DNA of 64,000 nucleotides from Montifringilla adamsi. Its lineage: Eukaryota > Chordata > Aves > Passeriformes > Passeridae. The translations under genes were made by a program, and so were the position numbers. Positions 1-13,685 of this stretch are shown piece by piece; positions within the stretch are counted from its first letter, which is position 1, and each line of letters starts with the position of its first letter. Where the stretch lies: positions 2,044,141 to 2,108,140 of the forward strand of contig JAGGNK010010337.1 in the NCBI GenBank assembly GCA_017590115.1. Reading direction: 5' to 3'. The notes beneath the pieces are model-generated. The model was not told the DNA's origin. It was given only the letters and a program-made list of their open reading frames with translations, and made no database searches.

Positions 1-3000
1 AGTTTAGAAAAATACTTTCAAGTCCTAATATGAGCATTTCTTTAGTCACATAATTTTCAGGAACAGTTTATGGTTTAAAAGGAAGGGATTTTTCTTATTC
101 GTCTTTTGGTTCATATAATTTTTTAAATCTTGTGCACTTAAATTTGCTTGCAACTGTTACAGGGTGAAGTGAATGCTTGAATAAAAATCTCAGTCTTTGG
201 AAATGAACACTGTCTTCATTCACAGTGATAAGGATATCTGTTCTTTGTTTTCCTTAAGTCAGATTATTTTAATTCTAATAGTAATTAATACTTTTTTTAC
301 TAATGAAATATCAGTTAATTTTAATTAGACCCTTTCTGGAATCGAAGTTCTTTTAGTACTCGGTTCACAGTAAATTGTTCCTAAAGGTTATGGATAAAGT
401 TGCAAAAGTTTTGTAAGAGCATTTAAATGCTTTTCTGCTTTGACATATCTTCAAATAATTTTGATTTTAAAATTATTCTTCATATACCTTATTTAATAGT
501 GAAAACAAATACGGTTTTTAAACTAGCTTGCTATTGATAAAATCTTAATATTTGCAAAACATAAATTTTATCCTTCTGGGTCATATATTTTAGGCTGTTT
601 TGATCCTATAGGAAAGCAGCTTTTTATTTTCCCGTAGTGGTCCAATGCTGCAAAATAAAAGCAGTGTACAAGGGAAAGGAAGTGTAGCTTGAGTACACAG
701 AGTTTTCTGGGTGGGGCAGTGGTACCCAGAGATGCTGCATTTTCCCTGCAGTTTTCTGCCTTCCTGTGCTGAATTCTGGTTCATTGCCTCCTTCAGTGAG
801 GAGTGTAAAAATTTCAGAGGAAGTAGAATAGCTGTAAACTTGCATTAAAATAATGGGCTACAGCATAGTATTTTTAGATTCCAATTCTCTGTAGCAAGGT
901 GAGTGAGCCATATTTTCAGCTGGTATAACATGGCACTGCTCCATGATTGCTATCTCTTGTTGGTATCCATGCTGTCCTCCAGTAAAACAGAAGCTGTTAA
1001 TTTACTGTAGGTTTTGTATTAATAGTGAATCTATATTAGAACATTGTTTTACTTCAAAAAATTAGTTCCTAGTTCCTATGTCAGATGTGAGCTTTGTGCT
1101 TATTCTGGAATCCCCATTTCACTGAGAAAATTAGTGTGTCAAATTTGGAAAATATTTCTGAGGGGTTTTCTTTTTGTGATGCTTCTTTATTTGAAAATCT
1201 GATCTGATCTCTTGAGGCTTTTTGTTCTTCAGTATCTGCTTCATGAGATCTACTGGCATGTGGAGGAAAAAAATATTTGAATACTTGTTCACTAGAATGG
1301 AAGGGCCTGTTGATAATTAGCTGTCTTTGAAAGACAGATGGAATACCACCAACAGATGAAACAGGTGGAAAATATCTACACAAGAATCTTTTGCTATAAT
1401 CAGAAACAAACCAGCAGAAAATATGGTGTGGACGATTTTAGGGGATGGCTGTTACACACTCTCCCAGGTACTGTAATTGGGAAAGCCAACCTGTTGAGAG
1501 TCAAGTGCATGAATAATTAAAACTAGGTCAATTTGTTCTGAAAGAACACAATCTGAGTAATTTTCAAGCATTAACTTTCTTCATATCAAGAAACTGCACT
1601 GCCAGGATTGCACTGCATGTAGGATTTGAGCATGCCTTTTCAGCCCAAGTGCAAGGGAGTTGGGAGTTTGACTGTGCCAACAGTGGACTGACCTTTTGGT
1701 ATTTCATTTTTTCTGGCTCCTGTTTGCTGCAGGCTAGGTAAGGTGTTTCAGGATGGATGGCTGATTGTTTTCTGTAAAAAGCACTATTTATTATGTGTCA
1801 CAAAAAAATCATTTTTGCTGTTGTGTGTGTGATGGAGCAGGCAGATGAAAAGGCTGATGGCAGTCCCTGCCAGAGCAGTGACAGACTGAAATGCGTGCTC
1901 TTGTTTTTTTGCACGTGTGTCTTTATCAGTACCAGTTCAAAACATTGATGTGCAAACTGTTAGAGGCAAAAGCCAGCTCCTGGGAGTCTGCAGCCAGTAA
2001 TCCCAGGGCAGGCTGAGGGCTGTGGTTATATTTTCTTTTAAAGCTGTGGTATTTAATGCCAGTCTTTATCTTGGAGCCTGAAGAGTTTGTGTATTGGATC
2101 CTGGAACTTCTGTTTCAAAGAGAACACTGAAATGATAATTTTACCTCTTTCCTGTTGGAAGAGGCTTTAGTTTTGGTTTGTTTCTAAGCTTTTTTTTTTT
2201 CTCTACCAGAAGAAAAATGAAGCTAGAATCTCTAACCTGAGCTTGAAACTTTGGTTTCCTTAGCTGCCTCTGTTAGCTGGCCACCAGGACACACTGCATC
2301 AGGGTGTAGATGTGCTAGAGATGGCATTTAGTAGTGGTGAAGATAGTGATGTGGCTGCTTTAGTCCCTCTGCACACAATGCTTGCAATTATACATGAAAT
2401 CCCACCAGAAAGGTCTGAGTGGCTGCAATATCTCCACTGAGAAAAGGCAGGCAGAAAGTGAGCTTGCAACACCCTTTGTAGTGATTTTTGCATATTTGAT
2501 CTATTATGTCTTAAGGAACTTTGATTTTTTGAGATCTGATTTCTGTCCCTTATAGTTCCTCCTTACCACAGTCTACAACTATTCTGCCAAATGAAAATGA
2601 GAAAATATACTAACTGTGTCTGTACTGAGGAAGTGGTTTGCTTATAAATGGTGACCATATGAAACCTGTAAATGCTGATACCAGAGCTATAGTTGATTAT
2701 ACGGATGTGGGCCCTGGAAAAAGGAAAATGGGATCTGTTTGCTAGCTGAAGGGAAATATCTTGTTGCTGCCTAGGCTTTTTGCCAAGGCACAGCTGAAGT
2801 AAGGTTATTTTAGGTGTGTGTTGTGTGAGAGCTTTTTGTCCCTTTGATTTTTATGTAAGTTCTAGTATGAACACTGCTGTGAACCAAGAGCAAGTCTTGT
2901 CTGATTTCACGTTTTCATGGAGTTGCTGCTGAAAAGGTGAGTGCATGCTTTAGCAACTGAGCATGGGACAGGGCTGCCAGTGCTGCCTTCCGCCCTGAGC

Positions 3001-6000
3001 TGGTGCTGCTCAGCTCCCTGACAGGGCTGCAGAGGGGCGTGGGAGACAAAACTCTGGGGACTGTGGGGTGTTGGTATCCTCAGAGCTCCATCCTCTCTGC
3101 CTTCTCCAAACGTCCCAGCTGTCCAGCAGGGACCTCCTTGCCAGCCCTGAGTCAGAGCAGTTATTTAACCTAAACACTGGTTCTCATCCTGGAAAAATGT
3201 AGAGCTGGGAACATGAAGTGAATGGAAAGCTAGAGGTGGATTTCCCTAGAAATATTAGGATAAGGTTGTGGTGCACTGTTAAACACCAGTGTGGAGTCAG
3301 TGAGGGGCAGAGCTTTACACTTATCTCTCAAACTGAGATTTGCTGTTGAAGTTCTGTCATCCTTCTAACTTATAAGGTATAAACTTTATTACTTCTATAC
3401 CCACATTATTGTTTTTTTTCCTGGGACCTTTGCTTTAATGTAAGCCACAGAATCAGTTAATCAATAGGTTTTCTTTAAAAGAAAAAGCAGTGATGAATAT
3501 TCAGTAGTTGTAAAAATGCTCTTGAGATTGCCATCTAATAGACGTGAAGTAAAAAGCGGAAGCTGATTAGAATTCCATAAAGTGGGATATTCATCTATTT
3601 ATAGGAATTTGAGTCTTTATATGCCAGTTTTTATAATTTAGTGTTCAGAACACTCTGATTTTAAGCACTTCTGGAAAAATCATTAAATGAAGGAAAAGTA
3701 GCAAGAATGTTAACAGAGCCAAATTATGTTGATTTACAAAAGAAAAATGCCGCCAACATGAATTGCAAAATATAACACTGCGCTGTGTCTGAAATGTGCT
3801 CTCATCATTGCTGAAACATTACCCCATGCCAGGGACTTACTGTCTCCAGCACAGACTGATGTCCTAAGCATGAGATGCAATGGCATTTTTCATGGTGCAT
3901 CTTCTTTATTTTCATGATCATTTTCAATGAAAGTGCCTCCCCAGAGCACTTCTTTTATATCTATTTTCTTGCATTCTTTTTGTATTTGAGTGCTGTTGCC
4001 TCTCCCATTTCTAACTCCTCTCCTTTGGAGAGCATGTGTAGACCTTGTGAAATGAAGGTGACCTTTGATTGCTGTGAAAATGTAAAACAAAGTTTCTGGA
4101 CTTCTATGGAGTTCTATTAAACAGCTCCTGACATTGTGGGAGACCTGGAAACCCTCAGAGAGTTGTTGTACCCTGTGTTTGGTTTATTAAAAATACTCTG
4201 CATATAATTGTTTAAATCTAAACATGTACAAATTATGAAATTAAGGGCTGTTATAGGGTGACATACTCAATATCACATGTGGAAATGTTGCCTGTTTCTA
4301 TTTATCTAAGTATTACATAGGTAGAAAACAATGTCAAGTGCTTTGAGAGGGGAGAAAAAAGGCTTAAAACAAAACTAAGCAAAGCTTGATGTTATGTGAG
4401 CAGAGCTGGGCTGTTCATGTCACTTTTCCTGGTGCTGTTTCCAGCTGATGAGTGTGCCTGACCCTTAATGTCTGTGAATTGTGATGTTGATGCAAATGCA
4501 GCACACCTGCCTAAGGTGGAGTGAACTTGTACACTTCATTTTGGTATAATCTCACTTAAATGTGAAGGATGTTCAGGTGCTTTGTAAATAACACTTGCAA
4601 ATCAGGTCCATTTGTAGCAGTTCGTGTCCTTGTGCTGGAGAAAGCTGTGCACAGCATGGACAGGGCCCCTGCTTGGGACAGCAGGGACTGGCAGTGAGTG
4701 GGGATGAGGACACGGGCTGGGAGCATCAGCATTCCTGCCTGCACCATCTGACAGGAGATGATGTCCAGTGACTCATCCTAGGCCAGATCATTCCTTCCAA
4801 TCCTTGCTCTTGTATTTTCTTGGCAGCAGCATGGCCATGTTATCAGGCCAACTTGGCTGTGTTGTCCCTGCTGGTGGCAGTGGCTCCCACTATAGTCTGG
4901 CCCAGGGGATGGGAAGATTTCTCCCTGAAGAGCTCAGCTGCAACACTGGCTCCCCCTGCCTCCTCCACTTCAATGTCTTCTAATTTTTTTGCTACTCCAA
5001 GCAGCCTATTCTGAGTAACTACTCAGAATCTGAGCAGCTGAGCAGAAATTTTTTACACTCAATATTCAGTTTTCAATATTGCTTGGTGTAGTTTTCATAT
5101 GTAGCATTTTACTGGCAATGTACTTTGAATGTCTTAGTTGATCTGAACTTTCCTATTTGGTTGTCTGGGGGAATTTTGGAACTAGAAAAATATAAATGTT
5201 CACTATTTGGTGTAGAGAAGTCTGTTTTGGTGAATTAAATTTTTAAAAATGTGGATCCAAGTTCACATAGTCCTTGCATTTTTTTAATGTTTCCTTTTAA
5301 TAATTTAGCCTTCCTGTGTGATTTCAAGTGCCACACAAATTGTTTTCACTTCTCCTTATCAAGTAGATGGACTGGCTTTAAGTCTATTTTAACTTGGTGC
5401 CTTTCAGGCAGGTGAATTTTAGTGGAAATTAACTGTGGATCGTTTCAGAGGTTCATCACAGGTTTAAAGGTTTTAAGTCCAAGCCACTTCCTTTTGCACC
5501 AGAGGGAATGTCAGCTGATATGTTTAGTCTAAGAGCATGAGGGTGAACAAGGAAGATATTGTATGAAGAGGTGTAGATCCAGCAGAGGCAGCCGCCAGGG
5601 ACTGGAAGACCAGAGTGTTGCTCATTAAGGTCTAGAACTGTTAATCTTCTTCCTGGCATTACTACAGCATCTGAAAATATTTAAAGGGGAGGAGATTTTC
5701 TGCAAATAACAGTGGAGAAATCTTTGTTAGTAAAAACTGGCGTAGCTTAGAGCCTCTGAGAACCTTGGTTAAAATTTTCTTAATGTATAGTGCTAGAAGT
5801 TAAGACATAGTAATTCATAAGAGGATGAAGGTAGCTAGGAAAATCAGCAACAAGAATTGATTTACAAAAAATAGGATCTGGAGCCATTGAAATGCAGACC
5901 TTCCCTAGGAATTCATGAGTTGTGTGTAAGAGGCCTTTTGAATAATCTGGCCAGCACTGTTGGCTATGAGGCACCAAATGACTGTTAAATTTGTAGAGCC

Positions 6001-9000
6001 CAGTTGTGGTAAGCTGGTCTTGGGACAAAATTCATCACTGCAAGCAGCCAGTCTGGATTCCTTGCTCGTAGAAGTGGGTGAACACATGCTAAGAGTGGGA
6101 AGGGTTTCATTGTGCCAGCAGCTTTAGAAGCATTTAATAAAATCAGGGGGGGGGGGGGAAGAGTAGTCCATTCAAATGCAGCTTCTGAATAGAGATACTG
6201 GCAGCAGTTGTATTTTCTGTGGTGTGTTCCTTGCAGTCCCCCAGCAAACCTTCACTGCCTGGCACAGGCAAGTGCAGCTCCCATTAAGCTTAGCAGGAGC
6301 TGTGCTTGCTGAACTTGGCCCTCTGCCTGTAGAAAATTAAATGTGTTGGCAGGTTAGCCAGAGGAAAATGTTCTTCTATTTGGGTTGCTCGGCACTTGTC
6401 CTGAGGCATTCTGGGCTTGCGGAAGAGAGAAATTCTCCAAAATTAGGGCTAGCCAGGAGGGCTTTGACAAATTACCTACTCCTTTTTTTCCCTCAGATAA
6501 ATTCTGGGAGGCCTGGGAGCTGCACAAGCATGGTCACTGGCAGGCTCAGCACACATGGTGGCCTGTCCTGCACCTTGGACTTCATGTTCCTGTCTATAAT
6601 AATGAGGACTACTCATTCATTTTCTCTTTTATAAGGCAAAGGTTTGACAGGGGACAGCAAAGTCACGACTACTTTTTTTTCCTCCAAGTGTTGTGGTCAG
6701 ACAAATGTGTATATAGTGGGGATTGTAATGTGTATGTGCTCGCACATCCCCTTCAGCTCCTGGAAAAGGACAGATGAATGTGTGAAAAGATTCTCAAATC
6801 AAGGACTAGTTCTGAGTTATTGCAACGTGAGCATTCCCTCTTTCCTGGGCTCTGTTTTAGCCCCAACTTGTTCTTTATTTGATTATCTGTCTGAATCTCC
6901 CTCTTAATTTGTGACAGGATCTGAGCTGTCCTGTCCTGGGATTTCATAACTTAAAAATATCCCACTATCCAAATGTCTTGGGACATTGAGTCCTTGTTTT
7001 GGAGAGTGAGGTAGTCACTTAGTAGTGTAAATCCCATTACAGATAAATGGGATTCAGGCTAGCTCATGCCTATTCTTTTATTTAAATGGAAATTTGGTCT
7101 CCTGCTAGCATATGGTAACTTTGTGTGCTCCTTGAAATTGTGCCTCAAATAAAGCAGTCCTGTCAAATGCTGGTATTCCTTGTGTGGTATGCTGACTTAC
7201 TTTTGAAATGGACAGAATTATATTAACTGGAGCTGCAATACTCCAGACTCTTAGAATGTTTACAATAAAAACCTGATGCTGACAAGTATTGTGGAGTGTA
7301 TTTATCCTCCTGCTGTGGATTAAACAATTGATTCTGGAAGATTAAAATGCCCTACCTGCCTTCTTGCACACTTCTGTTTTGCCATGTCAAACAATATAAA
7401 ATGAATACCGCACTTCCCTCTATCTAATTGAATAATTTACTGTAAATAGCTGTCATTTACTTTGGAGCAGTAGGGGATCATTAGCCAAATGGATGTGAGT
7501 AAGTCATGCCTTTAATGCGTTAGAGGGGCCTGAAATGGAATCATCTAAATGGGACCATCAATACAGCAATGCTGAATTAAGTCAGAGGCACTTAAAGCTT
7601 TAAGTCCTCTTTCTTGTAAATTACATGCTCCCTCAGAAGAAAGATAATCAAGAACTTGCATAAAATATGGCATCTTTGTTTCAAAGCTTTATTTTTGATG
7701 AATAAAATAGTACAATTTAGATGACGTGATTGGTGGGTATAACTGTGTTTTGGATTTCCCTCCTTTTAATTACATCCCTTCCTTAATGATTGAAGCCTTC
7801 CTGCTTGCAAGCAGCTACTTGTGCTGACTAATATTGGCTCTACTCTGTGAATAAGTAAGATGAGCAGGTAATAAAATATATTTTCTTGACTTTTATGGGT
7901 ATATGACCTGATAATTATTTGCAGAAGCTGGTGTTTTGTATGTGTAATTTTAGAAAGGTCCCAGTCAATCTTAACTCCTAAATGTACAGTAAGTTTTTGG
8001 CTTCTTTTACCACTGAAGTCAGTGTCAGGGCTGTTGGGAACTTAAATGCATTTTTTCCTCTCATTGACTTCTCCTGACCCCATCTAGTTTGTCCATTCAG
8101 TTTTCTCTTATCCTGGAAAATGCTGGTATTCAAAAGTTAAACCGGAAGCCAAACTTTCAAGGACATCCTAAAAGGAGGATGTAATACAAGTAGCAATTTT
8201 CTTGAGGCATGACAATTAACTTAAAAATTATAATAAATAATTTTAACTTTGGTTGTTGGCATTATCCATAAGAATTTCCGTTTTGAAGCTGAGTCTTTTC
8301 AACCTCAGTGATTCTGTAGCTGTGGGATGCCAGGTTCTGGGCCACAGTGACTTTTGAGGGAGCAAGTGGCACATGTGCTACAAAAAAAGCATTGCCTGAG
8401 TTTTGACACTGCAGTTTTATTCTTCTAATTTTTTAGGGGCTCTAAGATGTTAAACTTCCTGACTTATTTTTCCATGTTTATTCCCTACTGGATTCACATC
8501 TTAGTCACCTTCTGTCAGGATTCAACCTTTTCACATTTTTACTAAAATCTATTTTTGTGCCTTAGGCATTTCACTCACATGTATGAGGTCTTCAGTTCCT
8601 GGAATTAGATTTGAGCTGATGCTTTAGAATCAAGTTGAGGTTCAAGGGCTGTAAAAAGGCACCACCAGCCCCCACCTTTGCAGGCATAATCTGTCATTGC
8701 ACTAAAGAGAATAGAGGAATTTGGAACATTATCACTTCATTATCAGAATATGGAGAGAGGATAAATAAGTTTCTGCATAGCTGTGAGAGGATGGTGTGAT
8801 GCACCTTGTTGTGTAAAGCAGGATGATTTCTGTATTTTCATTCCCTGGATGTAACCATTGCCCTATGTTTCCTGTAACCGATTTCTTTTTCCACCCCATC
8901 TTACTGAAATGCTTCTTTTTAAAAGGTAAATTCATCTTGTGCTTTGAAACTTTTCAGAATTTGCTTATGAACTGCTTTCCCTTTTATTGGATGAGTCATG

Positions 9001-10314
9001 AGTCGAAAGCTCTGTCCTGTAGTTCTACCATGAGTAATGCCTAACATTTTCTTGGGTTCTCTTTTAGAAGACTATTAAATTAAAAGAAGAATCTGTTTTT
9101 TGATATCTTAATGGACAATTAGGTGGCTGGGTCTCAGAACTGATTTACATTTACCACTGCAGCAATTTAAATTTTTTTCCTACAATTTAAGGATGTCACT
9201 TTTTTCCTTGCATGTTGCTGGTCACAGTACTCTATCTTTAAATAAATAAAGACATTTCAGGTTTTGGGTCTGCTGTGCAAGTGCTGGTTGTGCTTTTGGG
9301 GGCAGTTTTCTCACTGGGGTCTGTACTGACAGACGGTAGGAAAGCTGGGCATTGCATATGAGCTTCAAATTACCTCTGTGGCATTCAAGTCGTGGCAGTG
9401 AGTACAGATGATGTGTGGCTTTGGGATCCTGTTCTTTCACCTGGGCACTGACTGAGAGAGGTCATGGGCTATTTCCCTGAAGTCTCTGCTCTGTCTTGTC
9501 CAGATAATGTGAATCTAAAGAAGAACTTCTGTGTGCATCCTCTCCTGCTCTTGGGGCAGAATGTGCCTGACTGCCCAGTTGGCAGACCCTTCCTGTGGGA
9601 TGCCCAAACACATCAGTTGTGGGCACTGGCAATACCCAGCAAGATATTTGACATGCCTGACCCTCAGATGTTTGCTGGTAAATAATGTAAGTGTAATTGG
9701 CACAGGCAGTACCTTAGCATTTCTAAACTTGGGCACACTGAAAATGATGAAAGCCATAGTTGCAGGTGGAATGTACCCTCTGTCACCCTGAGGGGTTAGC
9801 AACGTGTCTATTTTCTTGCTGAGGCCAATTATTGCCTTAGGTTGCACCAGAAATATTGGAGGTGATGGGTGTTTCAAGATTGGCAGAGTTTTCTGAGGCT
9901 GATAATGGAAAACGGAGACGAAGGAAACTCTTGATCATGAAACTATCTATGGAAAAGTGCTGGTGTTTTAATAGTGAAATGAGCTCTCTGGAGGGATTTT
10001 GAGCTCTCTTAGGTACTCTTGCAAATGGGCTGATCCACTGCCCACATATCACAGGTAACAACAGAAAGAAACAGGTCAGAAGACTGAAATTTTCAGGGCA
10101 GTAGATTAGCAGTGTGACTTCTAAGTTTTGGTGCATTTGCAACTGAAATAGTCAATGCCAGTTTCTGGAAATGGAAGTTCATGGGGAACTTTTATCCTTT
10201 GCTCTTACCAGGCTAATGTGTCTGGAGGGTTAATAGTGCAGAAACCTGTGCTGGAAATGAGTGAACAGACTGCTTTCCAAATGTGAGTCTAATGTGTCCC
10301 TGTTTCTCTTGCAG
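1..10314. other. Non-genic AT-rich DNA, no gene recognised
   Basis: This is AT-rich single-copy sequence with no reading frame I can link to a protein family and no clear repeat copy. The longest open frames (for example about 130 codons on the plus strand from 6385 and 120 on the minus strand from 9877) have no domain, no flanking splice signals in register and low-complexity composition. A run of 13 G lies at 6146-6158. The block at about 7380-7930 looks unusually free of repeats and is discussed as a possible conserved element. Given the INSC exons far to the right, this could be intergenic DNA or a large upstream INSC intron. The sequence does not decide which. Confidence 0.6.
6146..6158 (+). 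repeat. Poly(G) run, 13 bases
   Basis: This is an uninterrupted run of 13 G after AATCA. Such runs can form G-quadruplex structures and are often mis-sized in assemblies. I see no gene context for it. Confidence 0.9.
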
Positions 10315-10361
10315 GGAAACAAAGTTCTGTGGCACAGTCATAAATAACTGCAAAGCTCAAG
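10315..10361 (+). other. Exon-shaped segment of unknown origin
   Basis: A pyrimidine-rich tract ending TTTCTCTTGCAG precedes 47 bases, which are followed by the donor-like CAAG/GTAATA. One of the three frames is open across the whole segment (15 full codons plus one base on each side). The other two contain TAA. The shape fits an internal exon, for example of a non-coding RNA or an upstream INSC exon. The peptide matches nothing I recognise, and 47 bases is short enough for both signals to occur by chance. Confidence 0.2.
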
Positions 10362-11214
10362 GTAATACTATGGATAAAACCCCCTATAGTCACTGTTATA
10401 TTTTTCTGCGGGGAGGAAAAATAAAGTCTGGAATCTGAGCACTCCTAAACCTTATGATTACAAATTCATTGAATTTGGCTGTTAATAGCAAAATTTGCTC
10501 TGGGACTTTTCCTTCCAACTAATTCTGGTATGTGTCTCTACTTGTGCCATCACAAACTGTTACAACCTCATGATAATAATAGGAAATATTTATCAAAACA
10601 CTAGGCCTACTCCGCAAGGAGATTTGTACAGTTTAAAAAGTAATTTTTCTTTTCTTTCAATATCCATTTTTAGAAAATCTTGAGAACAAACAATGCAGCC
10701 ATCCTGGAACAGACTGTATAGCAATTCATTGTGTACTCAGAACTTATGTGCCAGTTCCTTGCATAATGGGTTACTGAACATCAGCTGATAGATGTGAAGT
10801 TGTTGGACTTTGGTAATTTGCTGCCTATCTGGGAGTTACCAGTGTAAAAGAAGATACAGGCCGTGACTTGTCTACCTGCCACATTTGGAGGTTTAGTAAT
10901 TAAAAGTACTGTGACATATAGTCACTTTTTTATTGAAAGTGCACAGGTCCCTACTGATCTACAGTATTTTCAGGCATGGCATGGTTGTTCACACACTCAT
11001 CAACCTCCAAACTTTACTTCCTAATGAGCAGTACTCCTCTCCTTATATTTCTTGTTATTATCTTGCCTGTGGTCTCCTCCTTGGCCCTTCCATACTAAAA
11101 TGTCAGCCTGTGAATTGGGAAGGGGGGAATGATTAAAAAAAACAACCAGCAACCATGTCAACAAAAAAACCCAAGAAAACCCAGAGTCAAAAAGCTCCAA
11201 AGAAAGCAGGGCCT

Positions 11215-11266
11215 AAAGTTGGAGTTGATGTTCCTGATGGTCCCTTCCAAATCTGTGGTTCTATGA
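11215..11266 (+). mobile_element. CR1 LINE 3' tail fragment
   Basis: The stretch reads like the end of an avian CR1 3' untranslated region: TTGATG, a gap, GGTCCCTTCCAA, then a terminal GGTTCTATGA. Only about 50 bases are recognisable. It lies directly upstream of a longer CR1 3' end and may be a separate insertion or a rearranged part of it. Confidence 0.4.
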
Positions 11267-11295
11267 ACCTCGTTACAGCCTACAGCTTCCTCATG

Positions 11296-11601
11296 AGAGG
11301 AAGAGGAGGGGCAGGCACTGATCTCTCTGGTGACCACAAACAGGACCTGAGGGAATGGCTTGAAGTTGGCAGGGGAGGTTCAGGTTGGATATCGGGAAAA
11401 GTTCTTCACCAGAGGGTGGTTGGGCACTGAACAGGCTCCCCAGGAAAGTGCTTGCAGAATCAAACCTGCCAGAGTTCATGAAAAATTTGGACAATGCTCT
11501 TGGCACATGCTGTGACTCTTGGGGATTGTCCTGTGGCGGGCCAAAAGTTGGACTTTGATAATCCTTGGGGTTCCTTCCAACCCAGGATATCCTGTGATCC
11601 T
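11296..11601 (+). mobile_element. CR1 LINE, 3' end fragment
   Basis: This is a 5'-truncated CR1 non-LTR retrotransposon in plus orientation. The order of landmarks is typical: the GGGGCAGGCACTGATCTC block, a GGTTGGATATCGGGAAAAG block, TTCTTCACCAGAGGGTGGTTGGGCACTG (slightly degraded), a CCCCAGGAAAGTG block, and a closing TTCCTTCCAACCCAGGATATCCTGTGATCC. Only the last part of the coding frame and the 3' UTR remain, so no reverse transcriptase is encoded. Bird genomes contain very many such fragments. Several differences from the usual form mark it as an old copy. Confidence 0.85.
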
Positions 11602-13685
11602 TACAAAACCTGCCATTTCATCAGGGAATACCACCTGAACTTTTTTTGCTTGGCCTTCCAGAGTTCAGCAACCCAGAGGCTCAGGAGAACTTGGGGCACA
11701 CAGGCTGAGTGCAGCTGACTGACTTGGAGTAGGATTTGCACTATCTGCTCCCACACTCAACTTGATGTCTGGTGCAAAACTAATGTGAGCAGGCTGGAAA
11801 ATCCCCCTGAGCCTTTGGGTTTGCTTGGAGTTTCTGGATGTGTTCTGCTCACATTGCACTTACCCCTGAGACACCAGATATGGCAATAATCCTGCAGTGC
11901 AGTTTTGCCTCTAGCCCTGCTGAGGATTCCCTCTCTTTGAAATTGTTACAGACTTTTGGTTCCTCCACTTTTTTTTTTTTTCTTTTTTTTTTTGTGCGAA
12001 GGACAGAGGAAGAAGAAAATATCTGGTGATTGGATCCTCTTTGGCAGTGGTTCAACATTATAAATGAAGTATTCTCTCCTACAAACAGAGGAAAATGCTC
12101 GCTGCTGCTTTATGACTTGTTCTTTGTGTAGAATTATAATGACTAGGTAGCATAGTTTGCTGACAGGCTGTCTGGAAGTGCTAATTAGAGTTAATTAAAT
12201 GAAAGGAGCAAGAAATAGAAACTATGCTCAAATTTTGCTGTAGGCTCCATGTTCTTGTTTTTTAGTGTATAGGTAATTTCACAACATACTTTGTCCATTT
12301 TTCAGCTTTCAGGAAGTTTTTCTACTGGATTTGCTCTGTCTATCTAGAAAAGGCAGACTTGAGGTAGAACTTGCAATGGGCATGAAGAGAGCGGAGATCC
12401 TTGAAAATATGTAGCTCAACCACATGTGCATTATGTTTTCTTTGGTGTGTTGGTTTGTCTCGTGTGCTTGTTGCCAACTGAATCTCCTGCTCTTGCATTC
12501 TGTTGAGTTACATTATTAGCAGGCAATAACTTTGATCTCTCACCTACTTTCTTCTAACTTTTCTGTAGTTCTCTGATGTCCTTGTTTTTCTTTTCCCCAA
12601 TATGTTGTAGAAAGGTGAAAGAATTATCTTGAAGTTGATTGAAAGAAGTAGGAAGTTTATTAGCAATCCAAACAGAGAAGTGATTTAAGGACCTAGAGAT
12701 AACACAATCACAGAAGGCCAAGAGCAGCTAACTTTTAGATAAATGTGTGTTTATCGGTACTGGTTTAAAGCTGGGCTTAAGGTTTTCAGAGCTATGACCA
12801 AAAGGGAGCAATTTGATATTAACTCTATAAAACGATAAACTTAATCACCACTGGCAAATATTGTGAAAATATGACCACTGTTTACCATGCAATGCCTTGT
12901 GATGCTAGTCCAATATAGCCTTGACTATGACCTGAATTAATAATATTGTTTTGCTTCTCTCTGTTAAAATGTCAGATTTGTTTTCCTTTTTGAGGAATAT
13001 CAATGTAAATAAAGATGTCTTTTAGACTTCCTGTCTGACTAACAGGAATGGCTATTAAGATGAAATCCTTTCATTACAGGTAATGGTTTATACATGGGGA
13101 TGTGCAAATATTGTCATGTTTCCTTGCAGTGAGTTATTTGTGTAGGTCTCTATTCCTTTCCTTTGAAGTTGTTAAATACAGTGTTATCTTCTGTATGTAC
13201 TTGTTTACAGTATTAAACTCTGAAATATTTTGTTTCGATTTTTACTTGCATTATGTTTAACTTTGGTTTAGTCAATTTTTTTTTTTTTTATTTTATGCCT
13301 CAGTAGGGAAGGGACTTTTTAAAATTCTTTTCATGTTAAGTTCCTGTTGGAATTTTTGCATGTTTGTAGGGGAAATCATGAATCTTACCTCCAATTTCAT
13401 TATGCCTGGAAGAGTCACGTTATCTAATAACAGAAAACTCTGATGTTCTATAGGCATTTCTTCCACACTTCTACATTTGTACACTCTAAGGTGCAAAAAT
13501 CTATTTTCCCTTGTGCCCTCCACAGTGGCTGGTTGAAAGAACAGCCCTTCTATTTCTGATCTCTCTACATGGAGACAAGATGAAATCCTGGCTATGGTGT
13601 CAGGGGTAAATGAGACCAAAGCAGGGCAATTTCACTTGAGGTCATTTATTGTCAGCACAAACCTCTGACCTCTAATACCACACTA
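11602..13685. other. Non-genic interval
   Basis: AT-rich sequence with a T-rich run at about 11969-11993 and a shorter T run near 13277. A minus-strand open frame of 108 codons (13619 to 13293) has no recognisable domain, no splice context and no Kozak-like start, so I treat it as chance. No gene or clear repeat is visible. Confidence 0.6.

Noticed and set aside
6385..6777. 130-codon plus-strand frame, with an acceptor-like CCCTCAG inside
   Set aside because: No recognisable family and no donor in register after the acceptor-like site.
13293..13619. 108-codon minus-strand frame
   Set aside because: The composition looks fairly protein-like, but there is no recognised domain, no splice or promoter context, and it abuts a CR1. 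Chance is more likely.
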